From: Thalassotalea nanhaiensis
GTDB lineage: Bacteria > Pseudomonadota > Gammaproteobacteria > Enterobacterales > Alteromonadaceae
DNA: 64,000 nt
Direction: 5' to 3'
Assembly: GCF_031583575.1 (NCBI RefSeq)
Contig: NZ_CP134146.1
Location: 1,116,001 to 1,180,000 of the forward strand
Both the position numbers and the translations under genes were made by a program. Of the stretch, positions 19,436-27,831 are shown one piece after another. Positions within the stretch are counted from its first letter, which is position 1. Every line of letters starts with the position of its first letter. The notes under the pieces are model-generated. The model worked only from the letters and a program-made list of their open reading frames with translations. It was not told the origin of the DNA and searched no databases.

Positions 19436-19874
19436 ATATCTTCCTATATAACTTCTTATAATTTTAAAAACACAATGGTTATACCTATCGGAATATGTAA
19501 ATGCAAGAGAAGTTAGTCAAACTGTAACAATTCGTATAAAGTTTTTTGTAAACTTTAAAATGAACATATGTGCAGTAACTAATGTTGAAAACTCTGTAAT
19601 TAAGTTTTAAAGGCACTTTATTCTCAATACGTTAGCTGATAAACTTTGCGACTTAACATAGGGAATATGCTTAAATAGTTTGGAAATTAATCAATCTGTT
19701 TAAGGAGTAGCCAGTTGATGGCTCGACAGATTCATCTATGGCAAATATATTCAAGTTTAAAAAAATAAAATGCTTGAAAATGTAAAAAATTCGTTAGTGA
19801 CTATAATTCATTAAATAAGAATAAATAGTTAAGCGCTTGATTTATATTTATCAGCGCATAGATAGGATCATTTT
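19436..19874. other. Leader region of the exopolysaccharide cluster
   Basis: 439 AT-rich bases between the divergent peptide transporter and the export protein gene. No gene is visible. It holds a nested hairpin at 19693-19732. Confidence 0.65.
19693..19732 (+). promoter_or_regulatory. Nested hairpin in polysaccharide operon leader
   Basis: An outer stem AATCTGT (19693-19699)/ACAGATT (19726-19732) encloses an inner stem AGCCA (19709-19713)/TGGCT (19719-19723). GGAGTAGC (19704-19711) runs into the inner stem. Capsule and O-antigen operons often have structured leaders (JUMPstart/ops, read by RfaH); the core here resembles but does not match ops. No T-run follows, so it is not a simple terminator. 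Confidence 0.4.
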
Positions 19875-22634
19875 GTGCAAATGAACAATGTAATAAAAAA
19901 AATAGTGTCATTCATTGCTATCTCTAGCATTTCGTTTTCAGCATTATCTATGAATGTTTCTCAATCGCAAATTGATGCATTTAAAAAGCTCCCAGAAGCA
20001 CAACAGCGCGCCTTAGCCCAACAAATGGGTGTTGATTATAATATGATCAAAGAGCAATTAAGTGGCGGTGGTAGTAGTAGCAGTTCAAGTTCTGAAACTG
20101 AACCTACACCAACTTATCCTCGTGGCACAGAGTTTGGTAGTGACGGAAAGCCAACAATTGAACCAGAAAACAAACCTACAGATTTCTTAAAAGAAGACGA
20201 CCGCTCATTAATGCAATCGGTTGAGCCTTTTGGTTATGACATTTTTGCTAATCAACCATCAACATTCGCGCCAACCAATGACATCGCAATTCCAGAAAAC
20301 TACATTCTAGGGCCTGGTGATAAAATTTCGATTCAAATATTTGGTAAAGAAAATAATGACTACGAATTGCCTGTTACCCGCGAAGGGCAGGTTGTTATAC
20401 CAAACCTTGGACCATATAAAGTTGCTGGTTTATCTTTTACCGAGTTAAAGGGCTATTTAACCAGCCGAATTAAAGCAAGTATCATAGGTGTTGATGTTGT
20501 TATTGGCGTAGCATCGCTTCGAACTATGCGAGTATTTGTGCTTGGTGATGCCTTTAAACCTGGTTCATACAGCCTGAGCTCTCTTTCAACTATTACCCAA
20601 GCCATATTTGCTGCGGGTGGTATTAACGAGATTGGTTCACTGCGAAATATTCAGTTAAAACGTCAAGGTAAACTAGTTTCTACTCTAGATTTATATGACT
20701 TGTTGATCAACGGTGACTCTTCTGACGACATGCAATTACAATCAGGTGATGTTGTCTTTGTCGAATCTGTTGGCGCCACGGTAAGTATTGATGGTGAAGT
20801 TCGCCGCCCTGCAATTTATGAATTAATTGAAGGCGATACCTTTGCTGATGTTCTGAAAATGGCCGGACAGTTGCTACCTTCTGCTTATGCCAAATCTACT
20901 CTCATAGAACGCTACAATAAAAGCCAGTTAAGAAGAGTGGCAACATTAGATTTAACCAATGACGAAAACTTACAGTTAGAGGTTCGTGCAGGTGATTTTA
21001 TCCGTATTAAGAAAACTGCAGATGTTTACGAAGAAACCATTACAGTTATTGGCGCAGCTACTCGCCCAGGTAAATACCAATGGTATGAAGGCGTAAAAAT
21101 TACCGATTTAATTGCAAGTGTCGACTCTCACTTACTGCCTTTTGCCGATCTTTCTTATAGTTTAGTTGTTCGTGAAATTGATGTAGCAAAAAATATCGAA
21201 GTTCATCAATTCAAACTCTCCGAGGTAATTGGGAATCCTGCATCCATAGATAATTTTACTCTGCAACCAAATGATAAAATAATTGTATTCTCCAATGTGT
21301 CAAAAATTAGTGAAGAAGCCATCCATTTAGACGCTTTTGCATTTACTCAAGATGAACTGTATGAAAAAGAAAGACGTTTAGCTCGAGTAAAATATAAAAA
21401 CAAATTATTTTGGCAACAGTTTGGCTCTGAAAATTCTAAGTACGGCACTGCAGAAGAGCAGGACCAACAAGAACAACTGGAATTGTTAAATCAATCCATC
21501 GCAAAGTTTTCTGGCGGTGAAGTAGAAAAAGAAATCGATATTCGTGAATTAGGTTTATTTTCAAGACAGCGATTATTGTTACCAGTTATTAAAAAACTGA
21601 AGCGTCAAGGTTCATCGGGTAAGCCAATTCAATTGGTTGAGATTGATGGTCAAGTCAAATACCCTGGAATTTATCCGTTAGGGATAAACGGTAAAGTTGA
21701 TGACTTGATTGCTGCTGCTGGTGGCGTAGATGAATCGGCTTATTTAACTCGTGCAGAAGTTACTCGTAACAAAATGACTGAAGAGTTAGGCGTTGAGAAA
21801 ATTTCAATTAACGTCAACTTGGCAAAAGCGCTAAGCGGTGATGAAGAAGCAAATATTAAGCTTGCCAGTAAAGACAGGTTGAACATACACAGAATTCCAT
21901 CATGGACTGAAAACCACGTAGTAGAGCTTCGAGGCGAATTTGTCTTTCCTGGCAAATATACGATTAGACGCGGTGAAACGTTAGCCGATATCGTTAAAAA
22001 AGCAGGTGGTTTTACGCCATATGCATACCCGAATGGTTCAGTATTTACTCGTGTTAAATTGCAAGAATTAGAGCAACAAAATTTATTCAAACTGGCAGCT
22101 GATTTAAGAACTGAAATGGCATCTAAAGCACTTTCTGATTCGTCTGCAACAGGTAACTATCAAGATGCACAGCAATTACTGGGTGATTTAACCAAGGTAC
22201 AACCGGTTGGTCGTTTAGTTATCGACCTTCCAAAAGTAATGGTTCCAAATAATTATGATGTTTTACTTGAAGGTGGTGATGTTTTATACGTACCGACTAA
22301 GAAAAATTCAGTTAACGTAATTGGCCAAGTACAAGTAACGTCATCACATATTTATGATTCGAACATAGATGCTGAAGATTATATTGCTCAAAGTGGTGGC
22401 ATGAAAAAACGTGCTGACGAAGAGCGTGTTTATATTATATCTGCGAACGGTAGTATAAAGGTTATGGATGATAGCAGTTGGTTCTCCGATGGAGCTAACC
22501 AGGGGTTAAAGCCTGGTGATACCATTGTAGTGCCACTTGATGGCGAATATATGAATAACTTAACTCTTTGGTCAACTGCCACTGGTATTCTTTATAATAC
22601 TGCTGTAGCTGTTGCTGCAATTAATGGAATTTAG
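19875..22634 (+). CDS. Large SLBB-domain polysaccharide export protein (Wza-like)
   Basis: Outer-membrane polysaccharide export family, 919 residues, much longer than classic Wza (about 380). A signal peptide spans roughly residues 1-25 (FIAISSISFSALS). A Ser/Gly-rich linker near 64-75 precedes the export domain, which starts near NYILGPGDKISIQIFG (about 142). Several SLBB repeats follow, for example VTREGQVVIPNLGPYKVAGLS, GEVRRPAIYEL, GAATRPGKYQW, GQVKYPGIYPLG and GEFVFPGKYTIRRGE. A hydrophobic end (about 895-919) may cross the outer membrane. Start GTG 19875 fits an AGGA 7 bases upstream; ATG 19881 is an alternative. First gene of the polysaccharide cluster. Confidence 0.9.
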   Translation: MQMNNVIKKIVSFIAISSISFSALSMNVSQSQIDAFKKLPEAQQRALAQQMGVDYNMIKEQLSGGGSSSSSSSETEPTPTYPRGTEFGSDGKPTIEPENKPTDFLKEDDRSLMQSVEPFGYDIFANQPSTFAPTNDIAIPENYILGPGDKISIQIFGKENNDYELPVTREGQVVIPNLGPYKVAGLSFTELKGYLTSRIKASIIGVDVVIGVASLRTMRVFVLGDAFKPGSYSLSSLSTITQAIFAAGGINEIGSLRNIQLKRQGKLVSTLDLYDLLINGDSSDDMQLQSGDVVFVESVGATVSIDGEVRRPAIYELIEGDTFADVLKMAGQLLPSAYAKSTLIERYNKSQLRRVATLDLTNDENLQLEVRAGDFIRIKKTADVYEETITVIGAATRPGKYQWYEGVKITDLIASVDSHLLPFADLSYSLVVREIDVAKNIEVHQFKLSEVIGNPASIDNFTLQPNDKIIVFSNVSKISEEAIHLDAFAFTQDELYEKERRLARVKYKNKLFWQQFGSENSKYGTAEEQDQQEQLELLNQSIAKFSGGEVEKEIDIRELGLFSRQRLLLPVIKKLKRQGSSGKPIQLVEIDGQVKYPGIYPLGINGKVDDLIAAAGGVDESAYLTRAEVTRNKMTEELGVEKISINVNLAKALSGDEEANIKLASKDRLNIHRIPSWTENHVVELRGEFVFPGKYTIRRGETLADIVKKAGGFTPYAYPNGSVFTRVKLQELEQQNLFKLAADLRTEMASKALSDSSATGNYQDAQQLLGDLTKVQPVGRLVIDLPKVMVPNNYDVLLEGGDVLYVPTKKNSVNVIGQVQVTSSHIYDSNIDAEDYIAQSGGMKKRADEERVYIISANGSIKVMDDSSWFSDGANQGLKPGDTIVVPLDGEYMNNLTLWSTATGILYNTAVAVAAINGI

Positions 22635-22797
22635 CTAATCTTGATTGCGGCGTAGTCCGCTATTAATTAAAATTAGAAAAAGCAATAGCAATGCTTTTGT
22701 TACAAATAAGTTCAGTTTTTTGCTTAACACAGCGTACAACATAACCAAAACAAATTATTAATTTTATAATAATAAACTAAAGTCAATCAGGGAAATA

Positions 22798-23838
22798 ATG
22801 ACCTACTTGTTACCATTAATAACGTCTTTTATTTTTTCAATTATTGCTATAATGCTTTTAAAACCAGTTGCATTTCATTTTCAGCTTGTTGATAGACCCA
22901 ATAAACGTAAACTTCATAACGGCTCTATTCCATTAATAGGTGGAATTACGATATTCTTTGGTGTTGCCCTCTCTTTACTTATATTTGTTCCTATTAATGA
23001 AACATTCTTTTATTACCTTACTTCTGCATTTATAATTCTTATTTTAGGCGTGGGCGATGATAAGTTTGATTTATCGGTCCGTGGCAGGTTATTAATCCAA
23101 GTGTTAACAGCCATGTTAATGACAACTTCGGCGGGTTTTTACTTGCATGACTTTGGTAATATTTTTTATTTTTTCAAATTAGAACTTGGTTCTTTCGGCG
23201 TCATCATAACTGTTTTTGCTGTAATTGCATGTATAAATGCATTCAATATGATTGACGGCATAGATGGTCTAGCTGGTATGTTAAGTTTAATCACATTTAC
23301 AGCTTTAACTATACTACTTACATTTAGCCACCCAACTTGGGCAGTTATCCCAATTATATTTATAGGTAGTTTGCTCGCATATTTGATATTTAATTTAAGA
23401 TGGCCATTTAAAAATGTTGGTAAAATATTTTTAGGTGACGCGGGTAGTATGCTGGTTGGGTTAACTATAGTTTGGCTATTGGTCATCGGTGTTGAATCAG
23501 AAACACAAGCATTTCGCCCAGTAACTGCATTATATTTGATTGCAATTCCTTTAATGGATATGGCTGCAATTATGATTCGTCGTATAAAAAAAGGAACGTC
23601 GCCTTTTAAAGCTGATAGAGAGCATTTGCACCATATTTTTGAGCGGGCAGGAATAAGTAGAAAAAGGACATTAATCTATATAGCGCTTTGTGCATCAATT
23701 ATTGCAACTGCAGGGGTGGTTTCTGAATTTTATCTTGTGCCTGAATGGATTATGTTAGTTGGGTTTGTTGGGGTATTTCTACTTTACAATTATGCATTAA
23801 TCCACTCCTGGAAAATAATTCGTTGGTATAAAAGTTAA
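22798..23838 (+). CDS. Undecaprenyl-phosphate sugar-1-phosphate transferase (WecA-like), copy 1
   Basis: Polytopic transferase of the WecA/MraY family, 346 residues, that starts glycan synthesis by moving a GlcNAc-1-phosphate type unit onto undecaprenyl phosphate. Family motifs: RPNKRKLH, GVGDDKFDLSVRGR (acidic pair), FNMIDGIDGLAG, GKIFLGDAGSMLVGL and the cytoplasmic HLHHIFERAG. About ten hydrophobic helices. Separated from the export gene by 163 bases and from wzz by 198. A close paralogue follows at 25059. Confidence 0.92.
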   Translation: MTYLLPLITSFIFSIIAIMLLKPVAFHFQLVDRPNKRKLHNGSIPLIGGITIFFGVALSLLIFVPINETFFYYLTSAFIILILGVGDDKFDLSVRGRLLIQVLTAMLMTTSAGFYLHDFGNIFYFFKLELGSFGVIITVFAVIACINAFNMIDGIDGLAGMLSLITFTALTILLTFSHPTWAVIPIIFIGSLLAYLIFNLRWPFKNVGKIFLGDAGSMLVGLTIVWLLVIGVESETQAFRPVTALYLIAIPLMDMAAIMIRRIKKGTSPFKADREHLHHIFERAGISRKRTLIYIALCASIIATAGVVSEFYLVPEWIMLVGFVGVFLLYNYALIHSWKIIRWYKS

Positions 23839-24036
23839 CTATTAATATTTAAACTAAACAAGGTTAAGGCGCCTTATTTTTGAAAATAAGATGATTTCTA
23901 TACTTTCTTTATTTTATGCTTGGCTACCTAAGTTTACAAAAAAGTTACTAATAATGCTTAAAAAAATCGGCATTATTATAATTAATTGTTATACTTTCAC
24001 TAATTTATTTTTAATGGTTAATAATAAGTAAAATCG

Positions 24037-25047
24037 ATGTCTAACGGAACTCAAGAACAGCAAAGTCAGCAGTATATACCAATGCCTCAAAATGCTGTTT
24101 TTATACCAAAAAACAATCAAGATGATGAAATAGATTTAGCTGAACTTTTGCGTGTTCTCTGGCATGGGAAAGTTTTAATAATTGTAGTCACTTTATTTTT
24201 TGCAGCCGCCTCTGTTGTATACGCAATCAATCAACCTAATACCTATAAAGCTTCCGCGTTGCTCTCTCCCGCGCAAAGTAGTAGTGGGGCTGGTGGTTTA
24301 AGCGCTCTTGCTGGCCAATTTGGTGGTTTAGCCAGTATGGCTGGTATTAATTTAGGTGGTCAAGAGCAAGATAAAACAGGCTTGGCTTTAGAAATTCTAA
24401 AATCTCGAGCCTTCATTGAAGCATTTATTAAAGACAATAATTTATTAGCTCCCTTAATGGCCTCAGAAAGCTGGGATGTTAATACAAATAAACTGATTTA
24501 TAATGAAACTATTTTCCAAATAGAAACTAAACAATGGGTACGTGAAGTTAAATACCCTAAAACACCACAACCGTCTCTGTGGGAAGCTTTTGAAGAGTTT
24601 AAAAAGCATTTAATCGTTTCTGAAGATGTTCAGACAGGTATGATCAAAATATCTATTGAGCACTATTCCCCCGAAATAGCTAAAAGCTGGTTAACATTAA
24701 TTATTGCTGAAATTAATCAATACATGCGAATTATGGATAAAACAGAAGCGCAAAACAGTATTGATTTCTTAACTGAAAAATTAGAACAAACTCAATTGTC
24801 AGGTATGCAAACTGTTTTTTATCAACTGATTGAAGAACAAACCAAAACCATGATGTTAACTGAAGTAAGTGATGAATATGTTTTTAAAACGATAGATCCA
24901 CCGAATGTCCCTGATGAAAAAAGTGGTCCCCAAAGAGCCTTGATTTGTATTTTAGTAACCATGATAGGTGGTATCTTAGCTGTGCTTCTAGTTTTAATTC
25001 GCCATTTTTCAGCTAAACCTATCAAAGAAATTGACAAACAAGATTAA
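24037..25047 (+). CDS. Wzz-family polysaccharide chain-length regulator
   Basis: Polysaccharide co-polymerase of 336 residues. A polar N-terminus with EIDLAELLRVLWHGK leads into helix 1 (about 48-68, VLIIVVTLFFAAASVVYAI), a periplasmic domain with the typical Gly/Ala-rich stretch GLSALAGQFGGLASMAG, and helix 2 near the end (ALICILVTMIGGILAVLLVLI in part) preceded by PPNVPDEKSGPQRA. No kinase domain is present. It sets modal chain length together with the Wzy polymerase. It lies between two WecA-like genes. Confidence 0.92.
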   Translation: MSNGTQEQQSQQYIPMPQNAVFIPKNNQDDEIDLAELLRVLWHGKVLIIVVTLFFAAASVVYAINQPNTYKASALLSPAQSSSGAGGLSALAGQFGGLASMAGINLGGQEQDKTGLALEILKSRAFIEAFIKDNNLLAPLMASESWDVNTNKLIYNETIFQIETKQWVREVKYPKTPQPSLWEAFEEFKKHLIVSEDVQTGMIKISIEHYSPEIAKSWLTLIIAEINQYMRIMDKTEAQNSIDFLTEKLEQTQLSGMQTVFYQLIEEQTKTMMLTEVSDEYVFKTIDPPNVPDEKSGPQRALICILVTMIGGILAVLLVLIRHFSAKPIKEIDKQD

Positions 25048-25058
25048 AGGATGGGAAT

Positions 25059-26081
25059 TTGAGCCTTTCATTACTAGTAATCACAACGTTTATTTTGTCG
25101 TTTGCCGCAATAAAGTTCTTTACGCCATTAGCAGTTAACATTGGTTTAGTAGACATACCAAATGAAAGGAAACTACACATTGGTCATGTTCCTTTAGTTG
25201 GTGGTATAGCTATTTTTCTTGCTGTGCTTGTGGCTAGTTATTTGTTTTTACCAAATACAATAGAACTTAGAATGTACTTAATCGCTTCTGCGATGATCGT
25301 GTTTATTGGTGCTTTAGATGATAAATATGATCTTAGTGTTCATGTGAAACTTGTCGGACAAATCATAGTAGCCAGTATTCTTATTTATGGTATAAATGGC
25401 TACATATCAAACTTTGGTAATTTATTTGGGTTTGGAGACATTACCATTGGGGCTTGGGGGATTGTATTTTCTTATTTTGCCATAATTGTAATAATTAATG
25501 CTTTTAATTTAGTTGATGGCATCGATGGTTTAGCCGGCTGTTTGAGTATTAATACGTTTATTTCAATCGCTATTTTATTTTTAATAACGAACCAAAGAAA
25601 CTACTTCGTATACCCTTTAATTATTATTGCAGCAATCCTTCCTTACTTAATGTTTAACTTAGGTTTATATAGAAAAACAGTCCAAAAAATATTCATGGGT
25701 GATGCAGGAAGTATGTTTATTGGTTTAAGCATAATTTGGTTGTTAACGCTGGGTACCCAAGGTGAATCTGCAAGTTTTAGGCCGGTTACTGCACTATGGA
25801 TATGCGCTATGCCATTAATGGATATGTTAGCCATTTTTGTACGTCGAGTTAAAAAGGGAAAATCCCCTTTTAAACCAGATCGTGATCATTTGCATCATAT
25901 TTTGCAAAGAGCAGGGTTAAGCCAAGCGAAAACACTATTTACTATTGTATTATTATCGGTGTTAATGTCATCCATCGGTTTTGCAGGTGAATATTTTTAT
26001 TTTGCTGAAGTTTTGATGTTAGTCAGTTTTTTAATCATATTTGTTTTGTATAACCTATTGATACAAAAGTTAGTTAAATAG
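25059..26081 (+). CDS. Undecaprenyl-phosphate sugar-1-phosphate transferase (WecA-like), copy 2
   Basis: Second WecA-family gene, 340 residues, clearly homologous to the one at 22798: IPNERKLHIGHVPLVGG, ALDDKYDLSVHVK, FNLVDGIDGLAG, QKIFMGDAGSMFIGL and HLHHILQRAG line up block for block. It starts with TTG at 25059, 7 bases after AAGGA; the only nearby ATG (25051) reads into a stop. It follows wzz by 11 bases. Either copy could be the initiating transferase; two may serve different repeat units. Confidence 0.9.
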   Translation: MSLSLLVITTFILSFAAIKFFTPLAVNIGLVDIPNERKLHIGHVPLVGGIAIFLAVLVASYLFLPNTIELRMYLIASAMIVFIGALDDKYDLSVHVKLVGQIIVASILIYGINGYISNFGNLFGFGDITIGAWGIVFSYFAIIVIINAFNLVDGIDGLAGCLSINTFISIAILFLITNQRNYFVYPLIIIAAILPYLMFNLGLYRKTVQKIFMGDAGSMFIGLSIIWLLTLGTQGESASFRPVTALWICAMPLMDMLAIFVRRVKKGKSPFKPDRDHLHHILQRAGLSQAKTLFTIVLLSVLMSSIGFAGEYFYFAEVLMLVSFLIIFVLYNLLIQKLVK

Positions 26082-26160
26082 CTGTTTGGAGTAGCAGGAA
26101 ATTTAATGCCATAACTCTATTGTGGGGGGCTGATGGCTAAGTCCTTACAAATAAACTTTT

Positions 26161-26182
26161 TATGCTGAAAAATTTCAGCATA
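26161..26182. terminator. Palindromic hairpin after wecA copy 2
   Basis: TATGCTGAAA (26161-26170) and TTTCAGCATA (26173-26182) form a perfect 10-base inverted repeat 80 bases past the stop. The flanks are AT-rich but lack a clean T-run, so terminator function is only possible. Confidence 0.45.
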
Positions 26183-26397
26183 ATTGTTAATAAGCTGCAG
26201 TTTTTCAATTTGAAATGTACTGATCATTGTTTTATCGAAAATGCAGTTTAAGCTAATATTTCAGTGGCAACAGAAAATGTAGATTGTAATAATGAAATTT
26301 ACAATGTGACAGGACAGGACTAAACGGACTCATTAGTAGTTTAAAGAATCAATAAATACTAATAGTATGAGCTATAACAAACTGTGTTTTATCAAGC

Positions 26398-26511
26398 TTT
26401 AGGACTGGTGATGAACGTCACTCAATTGCTGATATTTCAAAGTTGAAGTCTAAATTAGGTTTTGAATACGAATTAAGATTTTAAGAAGAAATTGATAAAG
26501 CTGTGCCTTAA
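26398..26511 (+). pseudogene. Remnant of a nucleotide-sugar epimerase C-terminus
   Basis: The frame from 26398 reads FRTGDERHSIADISKLK, then SKLGFEYELRF, a stop, and EEIDKAVP before another stop. This matches the C-terminal pattern of UDP-GlcNAc/GalNAc 4-epimerases of the WbpP/TviC/Gne type (GD-RHS-ADISK---LG-----F-EGI-K). The rest of the gene is absent and one stop (26482-26484) interrupts the fragment. It is therefore a relic, probably left by replacement of sugar genes in this cluster. Confidence 0.65.
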
Positions 26512-26639
26512 TGCATTGAAAAGCTTTCTCGTCTATAGTCTCTTCTAACCGATTTAATCTTACAAATTACTAATGTATTATTTATACTAATTAGCTAAAA
26601 GTTAAAGAGATGGTCGGATAATTTTGTGAGTTTGAATTT

Positions 26640-27830
26640 TTGAAGAAAAATAACATTATCGCGATACTATTATATCCAGTATCTCCAGCATCAGGTGTAA
26701 TATACAGTTCCGTTTCTTTAGGACCGTTGCATATAATCAATTTATTATTTGTATCACTCTTTGCGGGATTTTGTGCGTATAACGTAATTCCATATGCCGG
26801 AATGGACATAGTTGTATATTACATAAAGTACAAAGAAATTGAGTTCCTTCCAATTGAAAGGTTGAGTGAATATTACCAAGTTAATTTAGGGGTTACTTAT
26901 TTACTTAAGCTTATGCAATTAGCAGGGCTATCTAAAGAATTCGTACCCTTTTTAATCACATTTATATCCTATTTCACTTTTCTATACAGTGTCAAAGTTC
27001 TTGCTCCTAAAAAAGATGTAGATAAATTTAATATCAATTCTATCTATATTCTATTTTTAGCCATATTTGTAATCTCGTTTATTGCTAATGCTATTGGAAT
27101 AAGAAGTGGTTTATCGACATCTATTTTTTGCCTTTCAATAGCGTATTATTTAAAAGGGGATAAGGTAAAGTTTTCGTTTTTAGCTATTATTTCTGTTTTG
27201 GTCCATGTATATATTATTCTTCCCCTTTGTTTAATCTTTTTTGTAAAGTTTCTATCTATTAGAACTGTTAGAATTATGGTTTTAATTTCTCCTGTATTGG
27301 CAGTTCTTGGTTTAGGAGAGTTAATAGCTGTACAAACTGTTCCTTTAGTATTTCCTCCTGAAATTTCAGATTATATATTAAACGTTTATGTTTTAAGTGA
27401 CCGTTATGGTGTAAATGCTGAGCTAAGTTATAAAACTCAAATTGTGCTATTCTTTTTTGTTAGTCTTCCGTTTTATATGACTTGGTTTTTCGCGGCTACT
27501 TGTAAACTCGATAATGTAATAATTAAGTTAATTGGTTGTTTGATAATATTTGTATTTACATTTTGGGATTTGTTCATTCTCGTAGATCGGTATAAATATC
27601 TAATTCAAATGCTCATGGCTATTGTTTTATTTTTCAGTATCTTGAAGAATAAGGAGAATTTAAATTATATTCACTATTTCTTTTTATTTACTTGTTTCAT
27701 TTCATCATGCTGGGGTGTTTTTAGGTATAAAGTATTAATAGCATCATCATATGATATTGTATATAAACCCTTTTTCTTTCTTTTTTCTAATGATGTAAAT
27801 ATCAACAATTTGCAAGTAATCGCGAATTAA
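26640..27830 (+). CDS. EpsG-family polysaccharide polymerase (Wzy-type)
   Basis: 396-residue membrane protein with about ten hydrophobic helices. The pattern NAIGIRSGLSTSIFCLSIAYYLKGDK followed by HVYIILPLCLIFF (seen as short blocks) is typical of EpsG/Wzy-like proteins that polymerise repeat units in the periplasm. The start is a TTG at 26640 with no clear Shine-Dalgarno; upstream codons in frame are closed by a stop, so the N-terminus is uncertain. The flippase gene starts one base after its stop. Confidence 0.8.
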   Translation: MKKNNIIAILLYPVSPASGVIYSSVSLGPLHIINLLFVSLFAGFCAYNVIPYAGMDIVVYYIKYKEIEFLPIERLSEYYQVNLGVTYLLKLMQLAGLSKEFVPFLITFISYFTFLYSVKVLAPKKDVDKFNINSIYILFLAIFVISFIANAIGIRSGLSTSIFCLSIAYYLKGDKVKFSFLAIISVLVHVYIILPLCLIFFVKFLSIRTVRIMVLISPVLAVLGLGELIAVQTVPLVFPPEISDYILNVYVLSDRYGVNAELSYKTQIVLFFFVSLPFYMTWFFAATCKLDNVIIKLIGCLIIFVFTFWDLFILVDRYKYLIQMLMAIVLFFSILKNKENLNYIHYFFLFTCFISSCWGVFRYKVLIASSYDIVYKPFFFLFSNDVNINNLQVIAN

Positions 27831-27831
27831 T

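Larger units (their letters stand above)
26082..26639. other. Junction with decayed sequence between cluster halves
   Basis: 558 bases between copy 2 of wecA and the polymerase gene. It holds a palindromic hairpin (26161-26182), a fragment of an epimerase gene (26398-26511), and no intact gene. It marks the start of a more AT-rich segment. Confidence 0.7.

Noticed and set aside
19704-19723. A true ops/JUMPstart (RfaH) element in the polysaccharide leader
   Set aside because: Only the GTAGC core agrees; the flanking bases of the consensus do not match, so I keep it as a hairpin of unknown role.
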